In this document: in pieces, positions 20,068-30,512 of the stretch
Numbering within the stretch: the stretch's first letter is position 1
How the letters are laid out: the number at the start of each line of letters is the position of its first letter
From: Helicobacter rappini
Lineage (GTDB): Bacteria > Campylobacterota > Campylobacteria > Campylobacterales > Helicobacteraceae
Assembly (NCBI RefSeq): GCF_900198625.1
Contig: NZ_FZPK01000008.1
Coordinates: 1-64,000 of the forward strand
Direction of reading: 5' to 3'
DNA length: 64,000 nucleotides
Program-made: the position numbers and the translations under genes
The notes under the pieces: model-generated
Database searches by the model: none
Seen by the model: the letters and a program-made list of their open reading frames with translations, nothing else
What the model was told of the DNA's origin: nothing

Positions 20068-21669
20068 CTAATCAACTAATAAATTCCCCATCATGCCTAA
20101 ATCTTCATGCTCTAAGATATGGCAGTGAAACATTCTTACCCCTTTAAAATCCTGTCTCATTCTAAGTCTAATTACTTCATTTGGTCTTACATTAATAGTA
20201 TCTTGCAAGGCTCTAAACTCAATCTTTTCATTTACACTCCCAAGCTTTCTCTCAATCACTTCAAATTGTGTGCCATGTATATGAAATGGATGGTCCATAT
20301 GCGATTTATTTGTAACGATAATATCATGGACGATTCCAATATCTACACGCAAATCAATGCGATTCATATCAAAAGTTTTATTATTCATTAAAAACATACT
20401 CGCTAGATTCTCTCTTATGCTTTTCTTGTCTTTCTTTGTTAGATTGTGCATTTTACTATGGTCTTCACTCATGGTTATTTCAAGTTGTTGTATTGGATTT
20501 TTTGGTGTTGGAGATTCTTGTGTTATATGTTTGTGTATAGGTAAGATTCTCAAGGTATTTGGTATTTCATTTTGATTAAAAATCGCATTTAATTCTATTG
20601 TAGCAAGTCTCAATTCCTTTGGCTCACTTTTTGGAATCATTTTATCTCTATCATAAAAATGGCTTATGAGATTAAAACTCCCTTTTTTATCATTTTTTAT
20701 GAAGACTTCTAGCCTTGAGGCTGGACTTATAAAAAGCTTTTGTTTTACAATAGGCTTTTCTATTAATCCCCCGTCTGTGCCAACGATAATAAACTTTGCC
20801 CCTTGTATTTCTAGGTTTAAATATCTTGCAGAACAAGCATTGTAAATGCGGATTCTCTGCATAGAATCTATTGTAATCTTAGGCTTATACTCACCATTAA
20901 TAAGCACAAATTCACCCTCTCTGCCATCAAGCCAGTCAGCTAAAGTATTTGGTGGTATTTGCGCTTTAGAATCAAGCCTTAAATCAGTGATAAACCAATC
21001 GGATTCTATAAATTTATCTAAAGGATCATTTCTAGATTTTACGACAAATGCCCCAGCTAATCCCATATAAACCTGTTTGCCTGTGATATTATGCGGATGT
21101 GGATGATACCAATATGTTCCCGCACAATTATCTGGTAACTGAAATGAATAGATTCTATCACCATTTGCAGGGATTATATCCATTGGATTCCCATCTTCAA
21201 GTGGCGGCACAGGAAGCCCATGCCAATGGATTGTTGTAGGGCTTTTTAATCTATTTTTCACCCAAATTTTTACTCTATCTCCCTCATATACTTCAATTTT
21301 TGGAGCAACCCTGCTTTGTATTTTTTTATTGCCATCGTTATATACATAACACTTTGTCTTTTTATTTTTAATGATTTCAATATCCATTTCTCTTATCTCA
21401 ATAATTGCTTCAAATACACCTTTTTGCTTATTTTGATTTGATAATAGTGGCAATTCTTTGTGTGTATTATTTTGCGGAAAATCTTTATCATTAAGAAGGG
21501 CTATTTTCTCATTTTCAAGGGTGATGAAAGATGTATCAATAGGTGTATTTTGCATATTGTGTTGATGATGATTTGCATGTGTTATATGATGGTTATGTGG
21601 ATTTGAAAAAAGTGGCATAAAGCTTATAGCAGCTAATGTATTATATTTAATAAAGGTTCTTCTTTGCAT
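20068..21669 (-). CDS. Periplasmic multicopper oxidase (CueO/SufI type)
   Basis: 533 residues with an N-terminal twin-arginine signal (RRTFIKY). Copper-binding motifs are complete: HWHG at about residue 148, YWYHPHPHN further on, HPFHIHG near residue 470 and FHCHILEHEDLGMM at the C-terminus, the last holding the Cys and Met of the type 1 site. This supports a real oxidase rather than a copper-free SufI. The likely role is oxidation of Cu(I) and copper tolerance, as for the Campylobacter jejuni homologue. A His-rich stretch follows the signal (about 24-38). A TATAAT-like -10 lies upstream within the 100-base gap. No metallochaperone is adjacent. Confidence 0.92.
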   Translation of the reverse strand: MQRRTFIKYNTLAAISFMPLFSNPHNHHITHANHHQHNMQNTPIDTSFITLENEKIALLNDKDFPQNNTHKELPLLSNQNKQKGVFEAIIEIREMDIEIIKNKKTKCYVYNDGNKKIQSRVAPKIEVYEGDRVKIWVKNRLKSPTTIHWHGLPVPPLEDGNPMDIIPANGDRIYSFQLPDNCAGTYWYHPHPHNITGKQVYMGLAGAFVVKSRNDPLDKFIESDWFITDLRLDSKAQIPPNTLADWLDGREGEFVLINGEYKPKITIDSMQRIRIYNACSARYLNLEIQGAKFIIVGTDGGLIEKPIVKQKLFISPASRLEVFIKNDKKGSFNLISHFYDRDKMIPKSEPKELRLATIELNAIFNQNEIPNTLRILPIHKHITQESPTPKNPIQQLEITMSEDHSKMHNLTKKDKKSIRENLASMFLMNNKTFDMNRIDLRVDIGIVHDIIVTNKSHMDHPFHIHGTQFEVIERKLGSVNEKIEFRALQDTINVRPNEVIRLRMRQDFKGVRMFHCHILEHEDLGMMGNLLVD

Positions 21670-21769
21670 ATTTTGTCCTTGTATAAGAAATTTATTTAAT
21701 ACTATATTATAAAACTAAAAATGGTTAGCATTATAATATCAAACCTTAAATACATGATTTATAAGCTAT

Positions 21770-23764
21770 CTAAAATTTCTTTTTATTGACATCTTCTAGA
21801 ATCTTTTTTGCCACTTCATCAAGAGCTACACCTATTTCTTGTGAGTGATTTGCAATGCTTACATTTTGTTGTGTAATACTCTCTAGTTGTGAGACAGATT
21901 CATTAATCTGTTCTATGCCTTGTGCTTGTTCCTTTATAGATTCCGCCATGTCATTTATGCTTTGGACGAGTATATTTGTATTTGCTTCGATTTCACCTAA
22001 AGACTTTTGTGTTCTTTCTGCTAGTTTTCTTACCTCATCAGCTACGACTGCAAAGCCCCTGCCATGCTCTCCAGCCCTTGCTGCTTCAATTGCTGCATTA
22101 AGTGCTAGTAAGTTAGTCTGGTCAGCTATATCTCTAATAATGCTTATAACATTTTTAATATCTTCGCTTTGATTGATAACTTCACCCGTTCTGCCTGATA
22201 CATTTTGCATTGATGAAGTGATTTGTTCGATTGCGGTTGCTGTTTGTTGCAGGGAGCTTGCTTGTGTTGTAGCACCTTGTGAGAGTGTATGCACTGATTC
22301 TTCTAACTCTTTTGACTTAGAATCTAGCTCTTTTGCATATTGTGCTGATACTTGTAACATAGACACAATAGAATCTCCAAGCTGATTTAATCCTGCTTCT
22401 AGCCCCTGTGCGTTCTCAATCCTTGGTGTGAAGTCATTTTGCTCAAATGATTCAAATACCTTTTTCGCTTCAGCAAGATTATCACCTACAAGCAAGAAAA
22501 GTGTATGAGACATTTCATTTAGAGAATCTTTTAGCTTATTTATTTGTGGATTATGGCTTTCATGTGTTACATTTTTGCCAAATCTCCCCTCTTTTGCTTC
22601 ATTGACAATCTCCATAACTTCATCAACAAGCATAGAATCTTGCTTCAGTGAATGTTGAGTCTTCTCAATATTAGAATCTATGGCTTGAGCCATCAAACCA
22701 AATTCATTATTTGCTGTGATTCCAATCTTTGCGGCATGACTTTTTTCATGATTAAGAAACGCAAAGAAATCAACTAAACCACGAGAAATTTGTGTAAGCG
22801 GTTTAAGATAGTATCCAACGGCAGCATATAACATAAGGCTAATAACTAATGCTGATACAAGCCCAACGCCTATTTGAATATAGCCTATACGAGTGATAGG
22901 ACCCTCTATATTTTCGATAGGCTCAAAAGAACATAGCGTATATGTGGCAAACTCATTGCTTTTGCTTGTCTTACATTGTGTCATTTTATCAACGCCATTG
23001 TCATTAACTACAAAATCTTCATAATCTTTTGTTTGACTTGATATTGTAGCGATCTGTTTAAAAATAGGAAGTTCTTTTAAAATAATGTCCTTATTTGTAG
23101 CAACATAAGGGATATTTGCATTATCTAACGCAAATATATTACTACCTGTGGCACTCAGATCATCAAAGACTTTTTGTAATGAAGTCAGTAAGATATCAAT
23201 ACCAACGACACCTATTAGCTGTCCATTTTTATGTATCGGTATAGCATAGGTAACGCTTGGTTCCCCTGTAACATCGTCTTGATACACTTCTGTTTGAAAT
23301 AATCCATTATTTTTTACTGCCCCGATATACCAGCCGCGTTGTGCGGCATTATAGCTTTGCCCTTGACCGCCCCTTACGCTAAAAAGCTTGGTTGTATTTG
23401 TAATATTATCTTCTATAATCTCGCCCGTTGGCAAACCAATATAGCTTCCAAGTAGTCCTGCAGTGATTCTGTGTCCCCTTAATAATGGTCCAACATTAGC
23501 AATAATCTCTTCTTTAGAATCTAGCTTTTCATAAGGCATAGATTCTATCATGGTAGCAAGTCCCTTCAGTGCGGTAGCAGATCGCATATTTACATCTTGC
23601 AACATTAAATCAACGGCATGTAGCTGATCTGCTTGTGCATGCAGGGCATTCCCCATTGACACCTTTTTATTCATTATCATATTGCCGATACTAAGTCCTA
23701 TAATTGCCATAGCAATGATAAGGCTAGCAATGAGGGCTACTCGAGTTTTAACAGCTAAATTCAC
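21770..23764 (-). CDS. Methyl-accepting chemotaxis protein with dCACHE sensor
   Basis: A 664-residue transmembrane chemoreceptor. TM1 is at about residues 8-30. The periplasmic part (about 35-285) is a double-Cache domain with [19 protein letters not shown] and [20 protein letters not shown], which in relatives binds amino acids or other small ligands. TM2 is at about 290-315, and the cytoplasmic signalling tip is [20 protein letters not shown]. The C-terminus ends KKKF. Its last 200 residues are close to those of the other chemoreceptor in this window (44951-46699). The ligand is unknown. Confidence 0.93.
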   Translation of the reverse strand: MNLAVKTRVALIASLIIAMAIIGLSIGNMIMNKKVSMGNALHAQADQLHAVDLMLQDVNMRSATALKGLATMIESMPYEKLDSKEEIIANVGPLLRGHRITAGLLGSYIGLPTGEIIEDNITNTTKLFSVRGGQGQSYNAAQRGWYIGAVKNNGLFQTEVYQDDVTGEPSVTYAIPIHKNGQLIGVVGIDILLTSLQKVFDDLSATGSNIFALDNANIPYVATNKDIILKELPIFKQIATISSQTKDYEDFVVNDNGVDKMTQCKTSKSNEFATYTLCSFEPIENIEGPITRIGYIQIGVGLVSALVISLMLYAAVGYYLKPLTQISRGLVDFFAFLNHEKSHAAKIGITANNEFGLMAQAIDSNIEKTQHSLKQDSMLVDEVMEIVNEAKEGRFGKNVTHESHNPQINKLKDSLNEMSHTLFLLVGDNLAEAKKVFESFEQNDFTPRIENAQGLEAGLNQLGDSIVSMLQVSAQYAKELDSKSKELEESVHTLSQGATTQASSLQQTATAIEQITSSMQNVSGRTGEVINQSEDIKNVISIIRDIADQTNLLALNAAIEAARAGEHGRGFAVVADEVRKLAERTQKSLGEIEANTNILVQSINDMAESIKEQAQGIEQINESVSQLESITQQNVSIANHSQEIGVALDEVAKKILEDVNKKKF

Positions 23765-23935
23765 AATTATCTCCCTTCACAATGAAATATTTTTTTTGTA
23801 TGCTATCAACTTACTTTTTCACAATGAATGTTTTTTGAGACTGAATAAACATAATATATTGTGAGTAGATGAAGTAGTAGCTTTGTAGCTTACGCGATAC
23901 ACTAAGGGTGTATTCTATAAGATGAGTTTAAATTA

Positions 23936-23975
23936 TTTATAAATTTCGTAAAGTTTTATTTACAAAATTTATAAA
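23936..23975. other. Long AT-rich imperfect hairpin between hldE and the chemoreceptor gene
   Basis: An 11-bp perfect arm pair (TTTATAAATTT / AAATTTATAAA), one mismatch, then a 5-bp inner pair GTAAA / TTTAC around a 6-base loop, about 16 paired positions in 40 bases. It lies in a 323-base gene-free gap (23765-24087) about 170 bases upstream of the chemoreceptor start. A second small dyad (ATACAC..GTGTAT) lies at about 23897-23915. It could be a terminator of hldE or a leader element. Nothing else is visible in the gap. Confidence 0.45.
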
Positions 23976-24087
23976 TCTACAAAATATGTTTCTTTATTAC
24001 ACAAATGAATTTAACAAAGCGATTTATTGTGATCTTTTTTGCAATATTTTCATATTTTATAATACTTGTTGCGTGAGATGTATTGTT

Positions 24088-25503
24088 TCATTCTTTTACC
24101 TGTTTTTGAATCTTATCTATAATATTTGTTGTGCTTTTGTTATCAATAAAGTCAATGAATTGCACAGATTTTGCATATTCAGCACCAATTACAACTTTGT
24201 CTTTATAATCTGCACCTTTGACTAAAATATCTGGTTTAATCTGTGAGATAAGATTCTTAGGTGTGTCTTCATCAAAAATAATGACATAACTCACACATGC
24301 AAGACTTGCTAGGATAAATGCTCTATCAATTTGTGAGTTAATAGGTCTATCTTTTCCTTTTAATCTTTTTACAGAATCATCACTATTTAAGCCCACAATA
24401 AGCACATCGCCTAGCTTTCTAGCCTTTTCTAAATAGCTCACATGTCCGTAATGCAGTATATCAAAGCAGCCATTTGTAAAGACTATTTTTTTGCCATTTA
24501 CATTTTCTTGTATTTCTAAAAAGTTTGTGGCAATCTTTGCTTTAGCGTCTTTTATAATTCTTTTTGGGGCTAGATAGTCTTGTATCTCTTTAAGTGTGGC
24601 AGTAGCAGAGCCGATTTTACCGATGACAACAGCAGCAGCAGCATTTGCAAATTTTGTAGCCTCTTCTATACTCTCACCTTTTGCAAGTTGCAAGGCAAGG
24701 GCGGCAATCACGGTATCACCTGCACCACTTACATCATAGACTTCTTTTGCGATTGTAGGCTTTTTATGCAAAGCTAGATCGCTATCAAGATAGGCAATCC
24801 CTTCTTCGCTAAGCGTGATTAAAGGATAAGTTAGGCTGCAGATTTTACGCATTTTTTGCAAAGCTTCAAGCAGGGTTTTATCATTATGTATATTTACATG
24901 TGTGGCTTCCATTGCTTCCTTTTTATTTGGTGTAAGCAATGTAGCGTGTTTGTATTTTGCATAGTCGCTGCCTTTTGGGTCGCATAATACTGGTATATCA
25001 AAGCTATTTGCAAGTTTGATTAGCTTTTGTGTGAAAGCTGGACTTAGCACACCTTTTAGATAATCGCTTAGAATCATGCAATGATATGCCGTAATATTAC
25101 CTTGTATATCTTCAAACATGGCTTCATAGATTTTAGATTCCAAAGGGGTATTACTTTCTTTATCAAGTCTTAGCATTTGATGCTTTGATGCCATTATACG
25201 CATTTTTGTAGTCGTTGGGCGATTTGATTTATAGCAATTTGAATCTATGCCTTTATTCACAAGAAAATCATGTAATAAGCTACCCTCTGCATCATTGCCT
25301 ACAACGCCATATATAGATACAAAAGCCCCCATTGCAATTAGATTATTTGCTACATTACATGCCCCACCTAGACTAAAATTCTCTTCTTCAATCTTTACAA
25401 CAGGCACAGGGGCTTCAGGGGAGAGTCTATTCGCACTTCCCCATATATATTTATCAAGCATTAAATCCCCGATAACAAGGATTTTTATTCTCTCTACTGC
25501 CAT
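24088..25503 (-). CDS. hldE: Bifunctional heptose-7-phosphate kinase / heptose-1-phosphate adenylyltransferase
   Basis: Makes ADP-D-glycero-beta-D-manno-heptose for the LPS inner core; the intermediate heptose-1,7-bisphosphate and the ADP-heptose product are recognised by host ALPK1. The N-terminal ribokinase-like kinase domain (about 1-310) has GGACNVANNL and DVSGAGDTVIAALAL. The C-terminal nucleotidyltransferase domain (about 335-471) has FTNGCFDILHYGHVSYL. The 471 residues are the normal fused length. The start overlaps the hldD stop by 10 bases, so the two form a coupled pair. Confidence 0.96.
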   Translation of the reverse strand: MAVERIKILVIGDLMLDKYIWGSANRLSPEAPVPVVKIEEENFSLGGACNVANNLIAMGAFVSIYGVVGNDAEGSLLHDFLVNKGIDSNCYKSNRPTTTKMRIMASKHQMLRLDKESNTPLESKIYEAMFEDIQGNITAYHCMILSDYLKGVLSPAFTQKLIKLANSFDIPVLCDPKGSDYAKYKHATLLTPNKKEAMEATHVNIHNDKTLLEALQKMRKICSLTYPLITLSEEGIAYLDSDLALHKKPTIAKEVYDVSGAGDTVIAALALQLAKGESIEEATKFANAAAAVVIGKIGSATATLKEIQDYLAPKRIIKDAKAKIATNFLEIQENVNGKKIVFTNGCFDILHYGHVSYLEKARKLGDVLIVGLNSDDSVKRLKGKDRPINSQIDRAFILASLACVSYVIIFDEDTPKNLISQIKPDILVKGADYKDKVVIGAEYAKSVQFIDFIDNKSTTNIIDKIQKQVKE

Positions 25504-26732
25504 GTTTTCTTCCCTTCTTTTATGTCATTATAGATAGATTCTATATGTGGAATGTAGTCTTTTATCCCAGATTCTAATGTGTAGTTTGGTGTGTAGTTTG
25601 GTAAAAAGTTTGCTTTACCTGCAAGGGTGTGATTTTGAAAAAATGGATATGGGTTTTTAATATACTGCACTTCAAAGCTTACTTTTAGATTCTCTTTTAG
25701 AATCTCAACAATATCGTTATAACTACGCGAGATTCCACTGCCGACATTATATATTGCCCCATGCTCTAGCCATGATTGCATAATATTTTGTGATTTTGCT
25801 AAGAAGTCATGCCCAAATAGTTTTTGCAATACAATATCTTGTGTTTGTGGTGTTTGCTGCATGTTTATGTCGTTGAAGGTCTTGTGGATTCTATGCCATT
25901 CTTTTGCTTGTTTATTTTTATCTCTTAAACCATAGGTTAGCATAAGTAGCTCCATAGCCCTTACATTTGCCTGCACGACATCATGGATACAGACAAAATC
26001 TCTTTGTTGTTCTCCAAACTCAAATAGCTTGACTACTCTATCATTTAGTGCTTGCAATGATAGCTGAAGTATCATAGATGAAGTCTTGTATTTATAAAAC
26101 TCATATCTGCCATATACATTAAAGTAACGCAAACCTATAAGCCCTATGCCCTTTTCTTGCAAACTCTTTTGTAATCTCACATTTTCCTTATCCATGCAAA
26201 GCTTTGAAAAGCCATAGATATTTTCTGGAATCTCATTTGTCCCAACACTATTTGGAATCTCTGTATTACCATAGACTGCGGCTGAACTTGCGTATATAAT
26301 ATGTGCTTCATGCTTCATAGCAAGTTTGATTAGGGCTTTAAACGCATTGAAATTTACCTGCATAACATGCCGCATATCCATGCAAGTGGTATCTGAAACT
26401 GCGGCTTCATGCAGGATATAATCTATCTTGCCATAGTCTCTTTGCAATGATTTTAACTCTTTTTCATTTGCAATATCAAGTGATAAGACCTCAACATTTG
26501 GGTAAAGAGAGAGATTCTTAAAATGCCCTAGTGTTGTGGGATTGCCATTAGGAAAAGTCTTTGAATCTCGAAAATAATCAAGGGCTAGAATCTTGCAGTC
26601 TTTATGATGTGTAGCAAAATATTCTACAAGATTACTACCTATAAATCCTGCTGCCCCTGTGATTAGTATTGTCTTATTATTAAGTGTTAGAGAATCTGGC
26701 TTTGTTGTTTGCTGTGTATTTACGCTTTGCAT
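25494..26732 (-). CDS. hldD: ADP-L-glycero-D-manno-heptose 6-epimerase
   Basis: Short-chain dehydrogenase-type epimerase converting ADP-D,D-heptose to ADP-L,D-heptose. It has the NADP-binding GAAGFIGSNLVEYF (about residues 27-40), the catalytic YGFSKL Tyr-Lys, LRYFNVYG and NVGSGISRSYNDIVE. At 412 residues it is about 80 longer than usual. The extra length is an N-terminal 20-residue extension (ATG at 26732) and an insert around residues 255-310 (rich in Gln, His and Lys). An internal Met is unlikely as the start because the extension is directly contiguous and no ribosome site is evident further in. Confidence 0.92.
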   Translation of the reverse strand: MQSVNTQQTTKPDSLTLNNKTILITGAAGFIGSNLVEYFATHHKDCKILALDYFRDSKTFPNGNPTTLGHFKNLSLYPNVEVLSLDIANEKELKSLQRDYGKIDYILHEAAVSDTTCMDMRHVMQVNFNAFKALIKLAMKHEAHIIYASSAAVYGNTEIPNSVGTNEIPENIYGFSKLCMDKENVRLQKSLQEKGIGLIGLRYFNVYGRYEFYKYKTSSMILQLSLQALNDRVVKLFEFGEQQRDFVCIHDVVQANVRAMELLMLTYGLRDKNKQAKEWHRIHKTFNDINMQQTPQTQDIVLQKLFGHDFLAKSQNIMQSWLEHGAIYNVGSGISRSYNDIVEILKENLKVSFEVQYIKNPYPFFQNHTLAGKANFLPNYTPNYTLESGIKDYIPHIESIYNDIKEGKKTWQ

Positions 26733-26800
26733 GAATTTGCCTTATATGTGTAAAGTATTGTGTGATTTTAGCATGTTTTTGTGAGTTTATAGGTATTGCT

Positions 26801-27754
26801 TCAAACTGCTGGGGTTACATAAAGTGGTGTGCAAGATTCTAAAAAATCATCATGTATAAGTCTGTATGGTAAAAATAGTGTTGATAAATCTAAACTATCA
26901 TTTATGTTACTTGCATTTATGTTACTTGGGGCAATATGAATATAATCTTTAACATTAGAATCCGTGATAACCACATGTTTAGAATCTGGTTTAAGATAAA
27001 AAGACATATTTGCAAATGCCTTTATCTCATTTGTTTGACTGAAGTAAAAGCTATTTGTAGCATATATCTTAATATCACTACTTAAAGCAAGGGTATGTAA
27101 AAATACATGCGTAAGCTTTATAGCACTTAAACTCCCAACCCCACGGGAATAATAAATCGCATTTAAAGGCATAAAATATGAGAGTAGATATAAGGCTTTA
27201 GTGAGACTACAATCAAGTTTTATAAAATCTATGTTGGTTTTAGAATCTATTTTTTCATTAAAGTATATATTGTGTTTAGTGTCTAGATTCTCTAAATTTG
27301 CACCTTTGTCTATACAATTTGGGCGATTGGCTGAATTAGTTTGATTACTATATGTAGAATCTATGGAATCTTTTATGCTAAGTGTTTCTAAAATATGCTT
27401 TATTTCTTTATTCTCTTTTAAAAAACTAGAATCAATCAAGCATTCAGCTAAACTGCATTTAGATAGCACTTCAGGTGTGAGTAAAGATTCTAAACTTGTA
27501 TAAGTAGTCTTTTTATCTAAACTATGTGATACAAAAAGCAAGGGTAAAACATCGCTTGTCTTCCCATCTATACGCAAAATGAAAATAAGCTTTGGGGCTT
27601 TATTTTCTAGTGTGCTTTCATTATCTGCTTTATCAGTATATACCGCTTCTTTTAAACTCGCTTTATTTAATTTATCTTCATTTGGACTCATATCTTCATA
27701 ATAGATTCCAAGTGTCGTTGGAGTGCCTATGCTTAGTAATATAGCTTTATACAT
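26801..27754 (-). CDS. tsaB: Divergent TsaB-like protein (tRNA threonylcarbamoyladenosine pathway)
   Basis: A 317-residue protein. The N-terminus MYKAILLSIGTPTTLGIYYE resembles the first strand of the ASKHA-fold TsaB/TsaD group. YSRGVGSLSAIKLTHVFLHT near residue 205 corresponds to the TsaB GPGSFTGxR helix, followed by TNSFYF. TsaB is the non-catalytic partner of TsaD in t6A37 tRNA modification. Most of residues 25-175 is a Ser/Asp/Asn-rich, poorly conserved insert coding many AGAWTCT words. The position 48 bases downstream of flgL suggests one transcript. The family call rests on a few short motifs and is moderate. Confidence 0.5.
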   Translation of the reverse strand: MYKAILLSIGTPTTLGIYYEDMSPNEDKLNKASLKEAVYTDKADNESTLENKAPKLIFILRIDGKTSDVLPLLFVSHSLDKKTTYTSLESLLTPEVLSKCSLAECLIDSSFLKENKEIKHILETLSIKDSIDSTYSNQTNSANRPNCIDKGANLENLDTKHNIYFNEKIDSKTNIDFIKLDCSLTKALYLLSYFMPLNAIYYSRGVGSLSAIKLTHVFLHTLALSSDIKIYATNSFYFSQTNEIKAFANMSFYLKPDSKHVVITDSNVKDYIHIAPSNINASNINDSLDLSTLFLPYRLIHDDFLESCTPLYVTPAV

Positions 27755-27802
27755 ACTTTTCCTTACCCTTGCACTTCCTTGTGATTATGATTCTTTAGAA
27801 TC

Positions 27803-30355
27803 TTAATTAAGATAATTCACAAGTGAAAGGTTATTAATGCGGTTTGTTGATGATAGCACGGCTTGATAGTTATTACTTAGATTTGTGAATTTATTATAAG
27901 TTTCTGCCAAATCTGCTCCTATCGTATCGCCTTTAATGCCGCTTACTTGCGTTTTAATAATCTCATTTCTTGCCACAGAGTTTTGGAATGTGCGAGTATG
28001 AGCCCCATTTTTAGATATGACTTTTTCGATATGATCGCTTAAATGATCGATTAATTCAATGCAGTTTTGGATACCAAGACTTTTCATTGTATCATCATAT
28101 CTTTGCCCATGCAACGCCCCTGCACGATAGATTCCATCTCTTACAGACTGGATAGCATCATCTAGCCCTCTAAAGAAGTGAATCTTTGGGTCATCTACTA
28201 CAAGAGAACCATTTGCATTAAGCCTTACATTCGCATTTGAATAACGGATAGCTTCCGGGCTAAAGTCATCTTGTGCTTTGTCATAAAACATCATTGTCAT
28301 ACGCGTAATTGCCCTTAAATTATCTTGTATTTCTATTTTTCCTTCACTATCAAAGTCAATGGTAATGTTTGATTTTGCTCTATCTAGCAATTCTTCATAC
28401 GCATCTTTTTGTGCTTGAGTGGGCTTTCCGCCTTTTACTTGTGCTGCACTAAGAGATTTATCATCTTCATTACTATAATTTAGCGCAATAGACATAGCGT
28501 CCATAAGCTGCCTATAAGTTACAGAATCTCCATCGCTAATGGTAACAGCTGGTGGCTCATCATAAGGATCAAACAATGGAATCTTTATAGTTTTATCACT
28601 ATGTTGTGCGGGTAGCTCTAAAAAGCTTCCTTGTTTTGTAAAAGTAATGCTTGCTTCAAGCTCTATCCCATTATGATCGTGTAGTTTAAAGCCGTAAGTT
28701 TTGCCATTGAGTGAGCCATCTGTTACTTCAATAAGCTTTGTATGATCGTTTGCAAGCACAGAAGTCCCTGATAGAGATTGTGAAATATTGCCTCTAATCT
28801 TTGAGCCTAGTTGTTGGAATCCAGTCTTTGTATAACTCACACCAAGACTCGAGGTAAAGCCATTTACCTCTTCTTCACTCTCACCAAGCGTTTCAAGGCG
28901 TATAGAAAAGCCCCTTTCTCCATCAAATGGTGGCTTTAGTGTATCTGTGCTTTTATTTCGCACATTTCTATCATAGATATTTATTTGTCCATGATCTAAT
29001 TCCACATCAATATTACCACCAAAATACTCTTTAATCGCATCAAATAAATCTCTTACTTCCTGCCCTCTTATATCAAACAATAAAGGCTCACCTAACTCCC
29101 TATTGCTAATCGTGCCATCTTTTTCATTTGGCGGTGTGCCTGTGATTTTAATATATCTTGTTGGCACGGATAGAATATCCTCTAGCTTTGTGTCTATCTC
29201 TGTCATTACATTATCTTTGCGGATAAGTGTCGTTGGGATATGTGTAAGGCGATTATCATATAAATCATTCACACCTTTAAGATTACTCGCGCTAAATTCT
29301 GAAGTAAGATTCTGACTGCTATATACCTGCACTCTTGCCCCAAGCTTCTCAAGGTCGGCTAGATTCTCTACATCAGCTTCACTAGAAATCATGTGAAAGT
29401 CAATACTAGAGCTACCGGGCTTCAAATCCTTAATCTCAATTTGCCCCCAATTATTTAGTCGCACATCAACGACTTTTGTCGCATGTGTATTGCCAAATGC
29501 CTTGCCGATTCTATCAAGCAGGTCTCTCACCGTTGTAGCATTCTTTGGATTTGTAAAGCCCACATCTAGGGCAAACTTCTCTTTAAAGCTTTGACCGCGA
29601 CTATTTACCCCTTGCACATAGAAATACTCTTTTCCATTATTTCGTGGATTATTATCATTATCGCCTATTAAGTCTCTAAGCGTATCATCTTCTTTGATAT
29701 ATACTTCAGTTGGCTCACTATGCTTTTCGGAATTATCCATAATTGCTGGGTGAAGTCGCGTTTGATTAAGCATTCTCCCATTTGTTGTAATGAGTCTGTG
29801 TTTATCATTATCAAAACCATAGAAAAGCTCTTCACCTGTAATATTAAATGGGACTAGATTCTTAGAACTCACAAGTGCGCTTAACTCTTCATCATTGCCA
29901 TAATAATTCCCCACAGAATCAAAAGGCTGCACATCGACTTTACTTCCCGCAAAGATAAACTTCCCACCCACAGAAGTATTTGCAATGCTGATAATATGTG
30001 CTTTTGTAGCCTCTAAATCTCTTGCTAATGCTTCCCTTGAAGTTGGCGTATGCAAGTCATTTGCCGCATGTAAAAGCTTTGTTTTAAACTGCACCATCGC
30101 AAGTGAAATCTCTTGCAAAGCCTTATCTGTATTTAGAGTTTGAGTCTCTGCTGTGCGTGCTACATCTATGCCTTGCTGCAAAGTCGTCTCATCATATTCT
30201 AGCTTTAGATTCTGATTTGACACACTTGCATCTTGCCAACCATACTGAATCTTTTTACCACTTGCAATCTTTGTATTCATATCATTAAGGTTTGAGGTAA
30301 TATTGCCATTATTATTTAGCATTTGATTGTATTTTGTCCCAAATGTTACTCTCAT
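27803..30355 (-). CDS. flgL: Flagellar hook-associated protein 3 (hook-filament junction)
   Basis: Junction protein between the hook (via FlgK) and the flagellin filament, exported through the flagellar type III system. The N-terminus MRVTFGTKYNQMLNN and the flagellin-like NTD (about 1-140, with LDMNTKIASGKKIQYGWQDAS-type coiled-coil pattern) pair with the C-terminal helix (about 780-850). At 850 residues it is far longer than the enteric 317, but close to the roughly 828 of Helicobacter pylori, with a large central D2/D3 region. A sigma-54-like promoter lies 79 bases upstream, consistent with the middle flagellar class in Helicobacter. Confidence 0.93.
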   Translation of the reverse strand: MRVTFGTKYNQMLNNNGNITSNLNDMNTKIASGKKIQYGWQDASVSNQNLKLEYDETTLQQGIDVARTAETQTLNTDKALQEISLAMVQFKTKLLHAANDLHTPTSREALARDLEATKAHIISIANTSVGGKFIFAGSKVDVQPFDSVGNYYGNDEELSALVSSKNLVPFNITGEELFYGFDNDKHRLITTNGRMLNQTRLHPAIMDNSEKHSEPTEVYIKEDDTLRDLIGDNDNNPRNNGKEYFYVQGVNSRGQSFKEKFALDVGFTNPKNATTVRDLLDRIGKAFGNTHATKVVDVRLNNWGQIEIKDLKPGSSSIDFHMISSEADVENLADLEKLGARVQVYSSQNLTSEFSASNLKGVNDLYDNRLTHIPTTLIRKDNVMTEIDTKLEDILSVPTRYIKITGTPPNEKDGTISNRELGEPLLFDIRGQEVRDLFDAIKEYFGGNIDVELDHGQINIYDRNVRNKSTDTLKPPFDGERGFSIRLETLGESEEEVNGFTSSLGVSYTKTGFQQLGSKIRGNISQSLSGTSVLANDHTKLIEVTDGSLNGKTYGFKLHDHNGIELEASITFTKQGSFLELPAQHSDKTIKIPLFDPYDEPPAVTISDGDSVTYRQLMDAMSIALNYSNEDDKSLSAAQVKGGKPTQAQKDAYEELLDRAKSNITIDFDSEGKIEIQDNLRAITRMTMMFYDKAQDDFSPEAIRYSNANVRLNANGSLVVDDPKIHFFRGLDDAIQSVRDGIYRAGALHGQRYDDTMKSLGIQNCIELIDHLSDHIEKVISKNGAHTRTFQNSVARNEIIKTQVSGIKGDTIGADLAETYNKFTNLSNNYQAVLSSTNRINNLSLVNYLN

Positions 30356-30433
30356 TATCGCAACCTTCTCTTAATTTTCACAAGGCTAATCAGCTTGTGT
30401 TTATCTCTGTTTAGAGTATTAGCAACGACTTAA

Positions 30434-30448
30434 GCAATTAGTATTCCA
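30434..30448 (-). promoter_or_regulatory. Sigma-54 (RpoN)-type promoter for flgL
   Basis: On the minus strand TGGAAT, 5 bases, TTGC. GG and GC are at exactly the spacing of the -24/-12 consensus TGGCAC-N5-TTGC. It lies 79 bases before the flgL ATG. The same 157-base gap is shared with the divergent HIT gene. Confidence 0.55.
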
Positions 30449-30512
30449 TTAAAACTTAAATATGGAATAACATTTGCTAAAACACAATAAATTATAAAGT
30501 TAAGGGGTTATT

